A DNA stretch of 64,000 nt from Gammaproteobacteria bacterium (lineage in GTDB: Bacteria; Pseudomonadota; Gammaproteobacteria; Pseudomonadales; Pseudohongiellaceae), in assembly GCA_041395725.1 (NCBI GenBank), contig JAWKZW010000001.1, forward strand, positions 1,736,001-1,800,000. The letters run 5' to 3'. The notes below the pieces were generated by a model. It searched no databases and was not told the origin of the DNA. It saw only the letters and a program-made list of their open reading frames with translations. Below are positions 27,094-36,299 of this stretch, piece by piece (the stretch's first letter is position 1; each line of letters starts with the position of its first letter). A program made the position numbers and the translations under genes.

Positions 27094-28272
27094 TCAGCCT
27101 GCCGCCAGGAATTCCAGGGCGGCGCCAATGCCGCCTCGATTGCTGGGAATTCCTGCCAGCTGCAAACCCATTTCAACACCGCTCAGCGTGCCGGCCAGCA
27201 TGAGCTCGTTGAAATCACCAATATGCCCGATACGGAAAATTTTTCCTTTCAGCTTGCCCAGGCCGGTGCCCAGTGACATGTCGAAGCGCTCAAGAATCAG
27301 CTTACGCAACACATCCGCGTCGTGGCCATCGGGGACCAGCACCGCCGTGGTGGAATTGCAGTACTCCTGTGCATCCAGGCAGACATTTTCCAGCCCCCAT
27401 GCCGATACTGCCCGACGGGTAGCCTCGGCGAGACGGGCGTGACGGGCGATCACATTATCCATCCCCTCGGCATGAAGCAGGCTCAATGCCTCATCGAGTC
27501 CGTACAACAGATTGGTGGCGGGCGTATAAGGGTAGTAACCCCGCTGATTGTTTTCCAGCATGGTATCCCAGCGCCAGTAGGAGTGATGAGACGTTGAGTT
27601 GCGGGACCGGCTCAGCGCTTTTTCACTCACCGCGTTGAAGCTGAGACCCGGAGGCAGCATCAGGCCCTTCTGGGATGCACTGACGGTGACATCCACAGAC
27701 CAGGCGTCGTGATTGAATTCGGAGCAGGCCAGAGAGGACACCGCGTCCACCATGAACAGCGCCGGATGTCCCGCGTTGTCAATGGCCGCTCGTATGTTCG
27801 GTATGCGACTGGTAACGCCGGTAGATGTTTCAGTATGTACGGCCAGCACGGCCTGTATTCTGTGGCCGCTGTCCTCGCGCAGGGCCTCTTCGATCCGCTG
27901 CGGATCGATCCCATGGCGCCAGTCCCCTTCCAGCCACTGCACTTCCAGGCCAAGTCTTTCTGCGACGTTTTTCCACAGAGTGGCAAAGTGTCCGGTTTCT
28001 ACCCCCAGTACCCGATCGCCCGGCGACAGGCAATTCAGCAGGGCGCTTTCCCAGCCACCAGTACCGGAAGCGGGGTAGATAAAGACTGGCCCTGTGCAAT
28101 TAAATACCCTGCTCAACTTCTCCAGAAGTCGATAGGTCAGTTCCGGAAATGCCGGGCCACGATGATCGATTACCGGCTGGGCCATGGCGCGCAGTACGCT
28201 GTCCGGTACGTTGGAAGGGCCCGGTATCTGGAGAAAGTGACGGCCCGCATGGTGTGGCTTGTTCTGGTTCAT
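27094..28272 (-). CDS. Class V aminotransferase, serine/alanine-glyoxylate type
   Basis: 392 residues. GPSNVPDSVLRAMAQPVIDHRGPAF begins the fold, and the PLP lysine is in SASQKGLMLPPGL near residue 200. MVDAVSSLACSEF supplies the Asp that holds the pyridine nitrogen. These enzymes convert serine (or alanine) plus glyoxylate to hydroxypyruvate (or pyruvate) plus glycine. Start ATG 28272 begins the full family length. It probably shares an operon with the downstream GntP permease. Confidence 0.9.
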   Translation of the reverse strand: MNQNKPHHAGRHFLQIPGPSNVPDSVLRAMAQPVIDHRGPAFPELTYRLLEKLSRVFNCTGPVFIYPASGTGGWESALLNCLSPGDRVLGVETGHFATLWKNVAERLGLEVQWLEGDWRHGIDPQRIEEALREDSGHRIQAVLAVHTETSTGVTSRIPNIRAAIDNAGHPALFMVDAVSSLACSEFNHDAWSVDVTVSASQKGLMLPPGLSFNAVSEKALSRSRNSTSHHSYWRWDTMLENNQRGYYPYTPATNLLYGLDEALSLLHAEGMDNVIARHARLAEATRRAVSAWGLENVCLDAQEYCNSTTAVLVPDGHDADVLRKLILERFDMSLGTGLGKLKGKIFRIGHIGDFNELMLAGTLSGVEMGLQLAGIPSNRGGIGAALEFLAAG

Positions 28273-28324
28273 GTGTAGTCGCCTGAGACTGTTGGCTGGA
28301 AAGTTCGCAGTCTAACCTATTGGG

Positions 28325-30583
28325 CTAATAAAAAAACTGTACACCGATACCATCACCGTACTCGGTATCGGTGTGGACAGTGACAGAGAAACGGTTACTG
28401 AGCCGGTAGCTGAAACCATAGCGGTGTTCGTCATCGGAATTCCAGCGCCAGTCGAAACCGAAGCGGCGGGTGAAGTGCATTTGTGACTCCAGCTCCAGGC
28501 GAAACCTGCCGTGGTCATCCACTCGCCATTCACTGTCTATCATGAAGGGCAGTAGAATGTTGAGTCCGGCAACCGGCAGATCATGGCTCTTGCCGTGATG
28601 GTGCTCGCGTCTTTCCAGGCCGCCAAAGGCAGACACAAATCGATTGAAATGGTAGTTGTAGAACAGATGCAGCTCAAGGGTATCGTCGAGATCGGTATCC
28701 AGCTCCAGGTCAAACGAGTGCCGTTCATCGGATACGCGGAACTCATAATCTGCGAAAGAAGTCAGCAGGTGGAATTCATTGATCCGAAACCAGCGGATCG
28801 ATGGCACAATCAGGTCGGCCATCTGGGGGTCAAAAGTGCTGCTCTGTTCGTAGCTGATCACCCGGTTCATGCCGGTTTTCATGTGGTACTGGTTGTGGCA
28901 GTGGAACAACCAGTCTGCTTTCTCGCTGGCATTAAATTCAATGACTACGTGGCCCATGGGCGGCACATTCACCGTGTGTTTCAGCGGGCTGCGTTCACCC
29001 TGTTCGTTGACTATCCGGAAAAAATGCCCGTGCAGATGCAGCGGGTGGTGCATCATGGTGTCGTTGGTCAGGTGGAATCGTACGTTTTCACCGGCGCGGA
29101 TCATGACTTGCGGGTTTTCCCGCACAGTCTGCCCGTCGAAACTCCAGACATAACGTTCCATATTGCCGGTCAGGGTCAATTCGATGTCATGCCAGGGTTG
29201 GTCATCGGGCAGCGACGTATCGTGCCTGGCCGCCAGGTAGCGGTAGTCGGTCATGTGTTCGATCACCTCGCCCGGCATCGCCATTGCCATCCTGCCGGAT
29301 TTGGGCATGGGCCGGGCCTCTGCCAGGTGATCGGCGTGGCTGTGATGGTCTGCTTGAGCGGAGCTGTTTTCAGCGACGGTGCTCGTATCTGCCGGCATCG
29401 CCATCGGCAACGGTTCGACATTTACGCCAGGTTCGTCGTGACTGTCATGGGGTTTCATTGCCGACGCGGCGCTGTCCGTGTTCATGGCTTCACCGGAAGC
29501 CCTGTCCCTGTCCGCAGGCCTATCCATCGACATACCCATGTCCATGTCCATTGCAGACATATCCGTATGATCCATCAGGTACAGATTGGGCGGAATCCTA
29601 TCCGGCGCGGCCACCCGTTCGCCTGTGCCTACGAAGAGACTGCTGTGTCCGGTTCCATCGAACGAAGTGGCGCGCAGTTCGTAAGCCCGTTCCGGTGTCA
29701 CTGAGACCAGCACATCATAAGTCTCAGCGGTGGCGATGCGCAGTCTCTGCACCCGCAACGGCTGGACATCCTGACCGTCGGCAGCGACAACGGTCATTGG
29801 CCCCCCGGCGTACTCAAGATCGAAATAACTGGAAGTGGAACCATTGACCAGCCTCAATTTGACCTGCCCGGCAGTCTGGTCCTGCAACGGCAACACACTT
29901 TCCCGTTTACCGTTGACCAGGTAAGCGTCATAACCCACGTCGGTAAGATCCATTGGCCCCATACGTGTCAGGGCATTGTCGATTCGATTGCGCACGGCGT
30001 ATCCACCGTTGGCAAATACTTTGTCCCAGGACTGCACCTTACCCTTCTTCCAGGCGTAGAAGTCGTCCGACTTTTTCAGGTTCGCCAGCACCGTTTCCGC
30101 GTCTTCGTCGGTCCAGTCGGAAAATACCACGACCTGGTCTTCCACCTGATCTTCAGGCAGCAGTGAGGCTCCATCCTTGAGCACCACGGCGCCATACAGC
30201 CCGTGTTGGATCTGCAGGTCGGTGTGCGAGTGATACCAGAAGGTTCCGTCATGCAGGATGGGGAACTCAAATGTGTGGGATTCTCCAGGTGCAATGGGTT
30301 GCGTATTCAGGTAGGGAACGCCGTCCTGGTCGGCTGGCAGCAGAATGCCGTGCCAGTGCACCGAGGTGGTGACGCCAAGGTGGTTATGAAAGGTGACCCG
30401 CAGGGTATCACCCACAGCAGCGCTTATCGTTGGCGCGGGTATCTGCCCGTCAATGGCAAGGGCCTCCACCGGGGACCCTGTTACATTGAGTTGAACAGTA
30501 TCAATATCGAACTCATAGCTTGTCGTAGCGCCGAGGGCGACGACAGGAACTAATAGGAAAAGGTTTAACAGATGTTTGAACAC
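28325..30583 (-). CDS. CopA-type multicopper oxidase with Met/His-rich insert and C-terminal beta-barrel-like tail
   Basis: 752 residues. The signal peptide ends VALGAT. Three cupredoxin domains carry the copper ligands: HWHG (H76, H78), HSH in FWYHSHTDL, HPLHLHG and HCHNQYHMKTGM near residue 559 (T1/T2/T3 sites, axial Met). A Met/His/Asp-rich insert (about 335-460, for example MDMDMGMSM, HHSHADH) is a likely copper-binding region. From about residue 575 to the end a different domain has alternating residues such as HSFDLELDTDLDDTLELHLFYNYHFNRF and ends GVQFFY, resembling a CopB-like short outer-membrane barrel. A typical CopA stops near residue 600. It lies 50 bases downstream of a His-rich gene. 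Confidence 0.85.
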   Translation of the reverse strand: MFKHLLNLFLLVPVVALGATTSYEFDIDTVQLNVTGSPVEALAIDGQIPAPTISAAVGDTLRVTFHNHLGVTTSVHWHGILLPADQDGVPYLNTQPIAPGESHTFEFPILHDGTFWYHSHTDLQIQHGLYGAVVLKDGASLLPEDQVEDQVVVFSDWTDEDAETVLANLKKSDDFYAWKKGKVQSWDKVFANGGYAVRNRIDNALTRMGPMDLTDVGYDAYLVNGKRESVLPLQDQTAGQVKLRLVNGSTSSYFDLEYAGGPMTVVAADGQDVQPLRVQRLRIATAETYDVLVSVTPERAYELRATSFDGTGHSSLFVGTGERVAAPDRIPPNLYLMDHTDMSAMDMDMGMSMDRPADRDRASGEAMNTDSAASAMKPHDSHDEPGVNVEPLPMAMPADTSTVAENSSAQADHHSHADHLAEARPMPKSGRMAMAMPGEVIEHMTDYRYLAARHDTSLPDDQPWHDIELTLTGNMERYVWSFDGQTVRENPQVMIRAGENVRFHLTNDTMMHHPLHLHGHFFRIVNEQGERSPLKHTVNVPPMGHVVIEFNASEKADWLFHCHNQYHMKTGMNRVISYEQSSTFDPQMADLIVPSIRWFRINEFHLLTSFADYEFRVSDERHSFDLELDTDLDDTLELHLFYNYHFNRFVSAFGGLERREHHHGKSHDLPVAGLNILLPFMIDSEWRVDDHGRFRLELESQMHFTRRFGFDWRWNSDDEHRYGFSYRLSNRFSVTVHTDTEYGDGIGVQFFY

Positions 30584-30632
30584 ATTGCCTCTCCGTAATC
30601 GGCTGACTTGAAGAAATACAGCGTAAAGAGGA

Positions 30633-31160
30633 TCAGTGATTTGGCGGTGGTCGCAGCGGGTCCAGAGAGATTGATTGATAGTGGTCGGGCAGGCGTTTTT
30701 CGAACGAGATGCCTGGGTAATGGGAATGGCCGGTCGCTGCGAAGCTGAACCCGGCCAGACTTATGCAGCACAATTCAGCACAAAGGCAATCATCAGTACT
30801 CTCGAGGGAGTAATCAGTTGAATCAACAGTCAGACCACCAGCTGATCTGGCAGGGGAAAGATCAGTCGCCCGGAGCCGAGATTCATCGGGGCGTGACGCT
30901 TCGTCGCCAGGGTGGGGAAGGTCATTGTCTGCATTGTGGTCAGAGTTGTGGTGATCTTTAAATCTGCCTTCGAATCTGCCCGGATCGTCATGTGCCCCTG
31001 CCAGCATAGAGCTTTCATTATGGCCATGCATATTATGCACGGCGATCTCAAGTGCCTGGCTGCTGTTGACCAGCAACGACAGAATCAGGAAAAGGCTAAG
31101 GCGATGAAGTGCTTTCAGGTTTGGCATTGTCTGCAAAGGTACCTGGTGGCGTTTCTGCAT
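30633..31160 (-). CDS. His-rich exported protein next to the copper oxidase gene
   Basis: About 175 residues from ATG 31160; the frame extends to 31265 but lacks a signal there. Residues about 17-35 (LHRLSLFLILSLLVNSSQALE) are a signal peptide. The mature part has a His/Asp-rich stretch (HHNSDHNADNDLPHPGDE), a Cys cluster (DDCLCAELCC) and a conserved-looking end (YQSISLDPLRPPPNH) seen in small proteins beside copper genes. A role in periplasmic copper binding is inferred from composition and neighbour only. Confidence 0.6.
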   Translation of the reverse strand: MQKRHQVPLQTMPNLKALHRLSLFLILSLLVNSSQALEIAVHNMHGHNESSMLAGAHDDPGRFEGRFKDHHNSDHNADNDLPHPGDEASRPDESRLRATDLSPARSAGGLTVDSTDYSLESTDDCLCAELCCISLAGFSFAATGHSHYPGISFEKRLPDHYQSISLDPLRPPPNH

Positions 31161-31246
31161 TTTCTCAATAGCGCGGCCGTGCCTTTCTGGATAGATGCAA
31201 CCCGTGCGCATCTGAAAACTACGGGTATCCAAAATCCGCGAATGTC

Positions 31247-31292
31247 CAACTACACAACTACACAACTACACAACTACACAACCTCACAACCA
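31247..31292. repeat. Tandem octamer repeat
   Basis: About five units of ACACAACT lie just upstream of the His-rich copper-locus gene, the last unit diverging. They could be a slippage-prone spacer in the promoter region, but this is inference. Confidence 0.8.
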
Positions 31293-31369
31293 CATTCACA
31301 GGTGCTTTGAATGTGCCCGTAATTCAGGCTCATCCAGGCCCGTGGTCCTGCAGATTGCGATCTGTCAGG

Positions 31370-31978
31370 TTAGTCACTTCCCTGATCAAACTCAAGCGTT
31401 TTTACATGCAGCGTGAGTTCCTGTTTGCCCGACAGGGTGTCGAAGATCAGTACATCGCCTATCATGCGGACGTTATCAGGAAGCTCCACCGCTTGCCAGG
31501 AATCAGGGACGCGCAGCGCAAGCCCCTCCATGGCGCCTGGAATTTCCACGGTCAGTTCGTCGAGCCTGTCGCCACCGGGACCTCGAACCAGTTTGCGGTA
31601 ATCCACCCACAACTTCAGCAGTTACGGCAGAGAAGAAGTCCCGTCCCTGCGTATTTCACAGGGGCGATCAGCCTGTTCCGCATTGAAGAGAGGCAACCAC
31701 TGGCTTGCAATGCGCTTGCGCCTGCATTCCTGGTGCAGATGCCTGACGCGTACCCGTGGCATGGCGAGTGCCAGACAACAGATTGCGCCCAGCATTGCGA
31801 GGGAGGTCCAGAATACCGCAACGAACACCGGTGGACTGGTATCGAGGTAAGTTATGAGTTCTTTGCTAGCCGCGTATGCCTTTCCGTTGACGAAACGTAT
31901 TGTTATTGCAACGCACGCTACGATTATCAGAACTGTTCGCTTGAGGCGCTGGATCACAGTTCTGCGCATCGGGCCCAC
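31370..31978 (-). pseudogene. Small membrane protein gene with in-frame TAA, possibly broken
   Basis: Two ORFs are in the same frame: 31622-31978 (118 residues, two hydrophobic segments including VFVAVFWTSLAMLGAICCLALA) and 31370-31612 (80 residues, from a TTG codon, no ribosome site). They are separated by one TAA and three codons. Joined they would give one protein with an N-terminal membrane part and a soluble tail (WQAVELPDNVRMIGDVLIFDT). This suggests a nonsense mutation in one gene, or a short gene followed by an unrelated open frame. Neither half is recognised. Confidence 0.35.
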
Positions 31979-32052
31979 AGATACCGCCTGTTGCGCTGGC
32001 TGGCTTTCTCCGCCAGAATTCGGCCTTTGCGGGTTTTTGCCCAGGTATTTTT

Positions 32053-33363
32053 ATGCTCGACCGAAACCGGTCCGTACTGGAAGTGAGCGGGAAGCTGCTT
32101 CTGCTGCTCACACTGCCAGCGGTCATCCTGCTCTACGGGTTCACTCAGCCCCCCATCGTGTCCGGCGATGGCCATCCTTACGATTCCCAGTCCTACTACC
32201 ACATGGCTGAACAGGTCGCTGCCGGGGAGCGGATTGAGGAGCTACGGCCGTTTGCCTCCAGGGTGGCGCTGCCCTGGCTGGTTGGTAAGCTGTTTCCAGC
32301 CGACCTGATGCTGGGATTCACCGTGCTTAATATTGCTTTTGCACTGGGTGGGCTGCTACTGCTGGGGCTTTTTCTGCGGGAGTTTCTGCGCAGTGAATGG
32401 CTGGTCTGGTCGCTGCTGCTGCTGACCGTGGTGAATCCCAATTCACCATTGCGGTTTGTGTTTTATCTGCCGGCCTATACAGATCCGCCGGCATTGTTCT
32501 TCATTACCCTGTTACTGTTGTTGAATCGTCGTATCGCGACGCTGAATCTGCGCACGGCCCTGGTGTTTGCCACGGCAGGATTTGTCGGCGCACTGTTTCG
32601 GGAACTGGTGCTGTGCGCGGTGCTGGTAACCAGCTTCTGCCAGTGTGCCAGCCTGTCCGTCAGTGCGCCGTGGCTACGGCTGAAATCCTTTTCTGCACTG
32701 GGGCTGGCGCTGGTTCCCGTCGCCGCCACCCTGGCCGGTATATGGCTGGCCAATGCTGCCGTGGAATCCACCGGCAGCTACCAGTATCTGGTGCAGGCCC
32801 AGCGGGTAATCACCCAGCTTGTGCAGCAGCCCACTATTTACCCCCTGGCCTGGCTGACTGCCTTTGGGCTGATACCGGTGATTATCCTGTTGCGGCTAAA
32901 TCACCGGCTGTTGGGATTTCTGGGTGCCAACCAGGATATTCTGCTTTACCTGCTGGGCCTGTCGCTGCTGGCCCTGGTAGCGGGGTTTCATACCGACCGG
33001 CTGGTGCTGTGGGCCTACCCGGCGGTGCTGGTGGTATTCGGCAAGGTGCTGGAATGCCTGCCCTGGCGCGATACTGATCGGCTGCGAAAAGTGTTATTCT
33101 TTGGGCCGCTTGTCCTGGTCCAGACGCTCACTTTCCGGGTGTTTCTGCCGATCCCTGGTGATGAGGGCGGGCAATTGTTCGATCCTGGTGCTGCCCCGGC
33201 ACTGCTATTCTCCGCATACGGGGAGGCAGCCAACCTGGGCCACTTCTATGCGTCGTCCATGGTGCCGGGTGACCGGATAACGCTGCTCATACAGTTCGCT
33301 CTGATGGCCGTCTACTTTGGCGCGCTGCTGGCAACCATGAGCAGGGGGCATAAGAAAGTGTAA
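32053..33363 (+). CDS. Polytopic membrane protein, possible glycosyltransferase-like
   Basis: 436 residues with about ten hydrophobic helices. After the first helix comes SGDGHPYDSQSYYHMAEQVAAGERIEELRPFASRVALPWLVG, a pattern of acidic residues after helix one and an arginine-rich loop seen in some membrane glycosyltransferase-like proteins, but no diagnostic motif was found. Start ATG 32053 lacks a strong ribosome site. The 806-residue protein follows 120 bases later on the same strand. Confidence 0.75.
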   Translation: MLDRNRSVLEVSGKLLLLLTLPAVILLYGFTQPPIVSGDGHPYDSQSYYHMAEQVAAGERIEELRPFASRVALPWLVGKLFPADLMLGFTVLNIAFALGGLLLLGLFLREFLRSEWLVWSLLLLTVVNPNSPLRFVFYLPAYTDPPALFFITLLLLLNRRIATLNLRTALVFATAGFVGALFRELVLCAVLVTSFCQCASLSVSAPWLRLKSFSALGLALVPVAATLAGIWLANAAVESTGSYQYLVQAQRVITQLVQQPTIYPLAWLTAFGLIPVIILLRLNHRLLGFLGANQDILLYLLGLSLLALVAGFHTDRLVLWAYPAVLVVFGKVLECLPWRDTDRLRKVLFFGPLVLVQTLTFRVFLPIPGDEGGQLFDPGAAPALLFSAYGEAANLGHFYASSMVPGDRITLLIQFALMAVYFGALLATMSRGHKKV

Positions 33364-33483
33364 TCAGCCAGAGAACGAAACCTCTCATCTGACTGGGGTT
33401 TCCTGAAATCGTCGAGCTTCTGTGTCATTCTCAGAGGTCGCCAAATCTGAAATCGCCCTTCGGGCAGCGCGAGCAAAAAATCC

Positions 33484-35904
33484 GTGACTTCAACAGCAGA
33501 CACCAGCCAGCCCACCAACCGTCTTTTCCTGGTTGGACTTTTCTTTATCACCTCATCGACCCTGTTGCTGGAAATTCTCAACACCCGGCTGTTGTCGGTT
33601 GTTACCTGGTACCACCTGTCTTTTTTTGCCGTGTCCATGGCCATGTTTGGCATGGCGGCTGGTGCGCTGTGGGTTTATCTGCGGCCGGGAAAATTTACCC
33701 GGGCAAGAGCCTTTCATAATCTGTTTGTCTACAGTCTGCTGTTTGCCGCCGGCACCGTGCTTTGCCATATCGTTATCGTCAACACCGTGCTGGATATCCG
33801 GGAGGGATGGACTGCCGCGCTGGTGATGCGGATGGCCATGATCACCCTGGCTATCGCCGTTCCCTTTTTTCTCAGCGGTGTAGTTGTCACCGTTGCCCTG
33901 ACCCAGGTGCCAGGTAACAGCGGCTTCATTTATGCCGTGGACCTGGCGGGTGCGGCGCTTGGCAGCATTGCCTGTCTGGCATTGCTGAGTGCACTGGATA
34001 TATCCAGTGCCACGTTTATTGTCGCTGCGGTGGCGCTGGTTGGTGTCACCTGCTTCGCCAGTCTCAGCAGCAAGCCACTGCCGCTTGCCTGGCTCGCGGT
34101 GGCGCTGATAGCGACAATAGCCGGGCTGGTCAATCATCAGAGCATAAACGGCTTACGGGTATTTCATCCCAAAGGCACTACTATCACCTATGACGAAACC
34201 ATGCGGGAATACTGGACTATCCACGGTCAGATCCTGCTCCACCCGGTCCGCAACGAAGGCGGGCCGTTCTTCTGGGGGCCGGGCGAGGGTGCACCTTCAA
34301 CCCCTGGCATGCTGTTACACCCCCTGGTCATCGACGGGGAAGCCGGCACGGCCGTCACCGGCTGGGACGGCAACCGCGATGAGCTGGAATGGCCCCAGTT
34401 CGATGTCACCGCGCTACCCTATCATCTGCGTCCCGGCGGCGAAGTGGCAGTAATCGGCGTCGGGGGCGGTCGCGATATCCTTACGGCTCTGTGGGCGGAC
34501 AGCACCAGCATCACCGGCATCGAAATCAACGCGGCGATACTGGACCTGCTGGAGAACGAAATGCGCGACTTCGTCAATCTGGCGACCCAGCCGGAGGTGG
34601 TTTTCGTTCACGACGAGGCACGCTCCTTTCTGACTCGCGGCGATCAGCAGTACGACCTGATCCAGATGTCGCTGATAGACACCTGGGCTGCCACCGGAGC
34701 TGGCGCGTTTACTCTGTCTGAGAACGGGCTTTACACTGTTGAAGGCTGGCAGATCTTCCTCGATCGACTGAAGCCTGATGGTCTGTTCAGTGTGTCCCGC
34801 TGGTATTCCGCCGAAGCCCTTTCGGAAACCAATCGGCTATTATCCCTGGCAACGGGCGCATTACTGGAACGAGGGGTTACGAATCCTGCCGATTATATGG
34901 CCCTGGTGGCGCGGGACCGGGTCGCCACGCTGCTGGTTTCTCCACGACCTCTGTCCGAGGCGGACCTGGATAAGCTCGAGCAGGTGGCCGACCGCTATAA
35001 ATTCTCAATCATCCAGTCACCCCGCCACGCCAGTGACAATGCGCTTATTCGTGGCGTCCTGGCCAGTAAATCCCTGCCGGAACTGGAGCAGGCGACACGG
35101 CATGAGTGGCTGGATTTTACCCCGCCCACCGACAGCCGGCCGTACTTTTTCAATATACTCAAGCCTGGTGCCCTGTTCAGCGACGGTGCAGATCTGGAGG
35201 AGTTGGGTATCGTAGCCGGAGGCAACCTGCTGGCAACTTATACACTGCTGGTGCTGTGTGGTCTCAGTCTGTTCGGTGTCGTACTGGTCATCCTGATTCC
35301 GTTGCTCACCATGGGTAAACCGGCTTTGCCGGTCGGGGTGTTCTCCAGTGGCCTGCTGTATTTTGCACTGATCGGTACGGGATTCATGATGGTGCAGATT
35401 CCGCTCATTCAGCGCTATTCAGTGTATCTGGGGCACCCGGTCTATGCGGTCAGTGTATTGCTGTTTTCCATGATTCTCTCTGCCGGAGCAGGCAGTTTCG
35501 TGTCCGATCGCCTCGCGGTCAATCGCGCCAGCCGCTGGACGGTGTGGCTGCCTGCGGTGATCGCCTCACTGCTGTTTATTATTTACCTGGTTTCAGGATG
35601 GGTGATTGATAACAGTATTGATCAGTCACTGTTGGTCCGCTGTCTGATCGTGGTGCTTATCGTGTCCATCGTCGCCTTCCCCATGGGAATGTGTTTCCCG
35701 CTGGGTCTGCGCCTGTTCCGGGAATACGCCGACTCCTGCCTGCCATGGATGTGGGGTATCAACGGGGCTACCGGCGTACTGGCTTCGGTACTGGCCGTCG
35801 CCATTTCCATGTGGGCCGGCATCAGCGCCAGCCTGCTGATAGCGGTGGTCTGTTATGCCGCCCTGGCCTTACCGGCCAATTTTCTGCGCAGGGCTCTGCA
35901 CTAG
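33484..35904 (+). CDS. Membrane protein with spermidine-synthase-like methyltransferase domain
   Basis: 806 residues from GTG 33484 (weak ribosome site). About seven N-terminal helices (residues 15-230) begin with LFFITSSTLLLEILNTRLLSV. A Rossmann domain follows near residue 320 with GVGGGRDILTALWADSTSITGIEIN, the SAM/decarboxylated-SAM binding motif of spermidine synthases, and YDLIQMSLIDTWAATGAGAF. A second block of helices fills residues 580-800. This arrangement is a common bacterial family of unknown substrate and need not make polyamines. Confidence 0.8.
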   Translation: MTSTADTSQPTNRLFLVGLFFITSSTLLLEILNTRLLSVVTWYHLSFFAVSMAMFGMAAGALWVYLRPGKFTRARAFHNLFVYSLLFAAGTVLCHIVIVNTVLDIREGWTAALVMRMAMITLAIAVPFFLSGVVVTVALTQVPGNSGFIYAVDLAGAALGSIACLALLSALDISSATFIVAAVALVGVTCFASLSSKPLPLAWLAVALIATIAGLVNHQSINGLRVFHPKGTTITYDETMREYWTIHGQILLHPVRNEGGPFFWGPGEGAPSTPGMLLHPLVIDGEAGTAVTGWDGNRDELEWPQFDVTALPYHLRPGGEVAVIGVGGGRDILTALWADSTSITGIEINAAILDLLENEMRDFVNLATQPEVVFVHDEARSFLTRGDQQYDLIQMSLIDTWAATGAGAFTLSENGLYTVEGWQIFLDRLKPDGLFSVSRWYSAEALSETNRLLSLATGALLERGVTNPADYMALVARDRVATLLVSPRPLSEADLDKLEQVADRYKFSIIQSPRHASDNALIRGVLASKSLPELEQATRHEWLDFTPPTDSRPYFFNILKPGALFSDGADLEELGIVAGGNLLATYTLLVLCGLSLFGVVLVILIPLLTMGKPALPVGVFSSGLLYFALIGTGFMMVQIPLIQRYSVYLGHPVYAVSVLLFSMILSAGAGSFVSDRLAVNRASRWTVWLPAVIASLLFIIYLVSGWVIDNSIDQSLLVRCLIVVLIVSIVAFPMGMCFPLGLRLFREYADSCLPWMWGINGATGVLASVLAVAISMWAGISASLLIAVVCYAALALPANFLRRALH

Positions 35905-36299
35905 GGGCGCTTTGACCGAGCACCGTAGCGTGCTGGCGTGGGGAGTTGAATTAGGCTTCTAACTATCTGATATTAATAAATAAAGATGAGTTCAAGTTTC
36001 GTAAATGTTGCCACGTGTGTTGCTATGAAATGTTGCAACCCGATATCTCCGAAATTATCTATATAAATCAATAGCTTAAACGTTCAGTTCAGTGTTGCGT
36101 TCAACTCTTCCAAAAATGGCCTATTTTGCCATCAAAGCTCGTGGTTTTTTACAACATTTTGGGGGTAAAAAGGAGTGAGAGTTGAACTCAAAACAGGTAA
36201 AAACTCCGTTTTCCTTACTCGTTTTCACTGAAAACTGACTCTGTCGGATCGCCTTCCTTGTCTACAACAATTTCGAATTCAATCGGTAAACTACTCACC
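35905..36299. other. Convergent gene-free region with regulator-like boxes
   Basis: A/T-rich region between convergent genes. It holds AAATGTTGC at 36003-36011 and 36028-36036 (GCAACATTT on the minus strand) with a partial copy between, and a 10-base inverted repeat GTTCAACTCT/AGAGTTGAAC (36099-36108 and about 36177-36187). The same GCAACATTT box is found upstream of the response regulator. No gene is convincing here. Confidence 0.5.
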
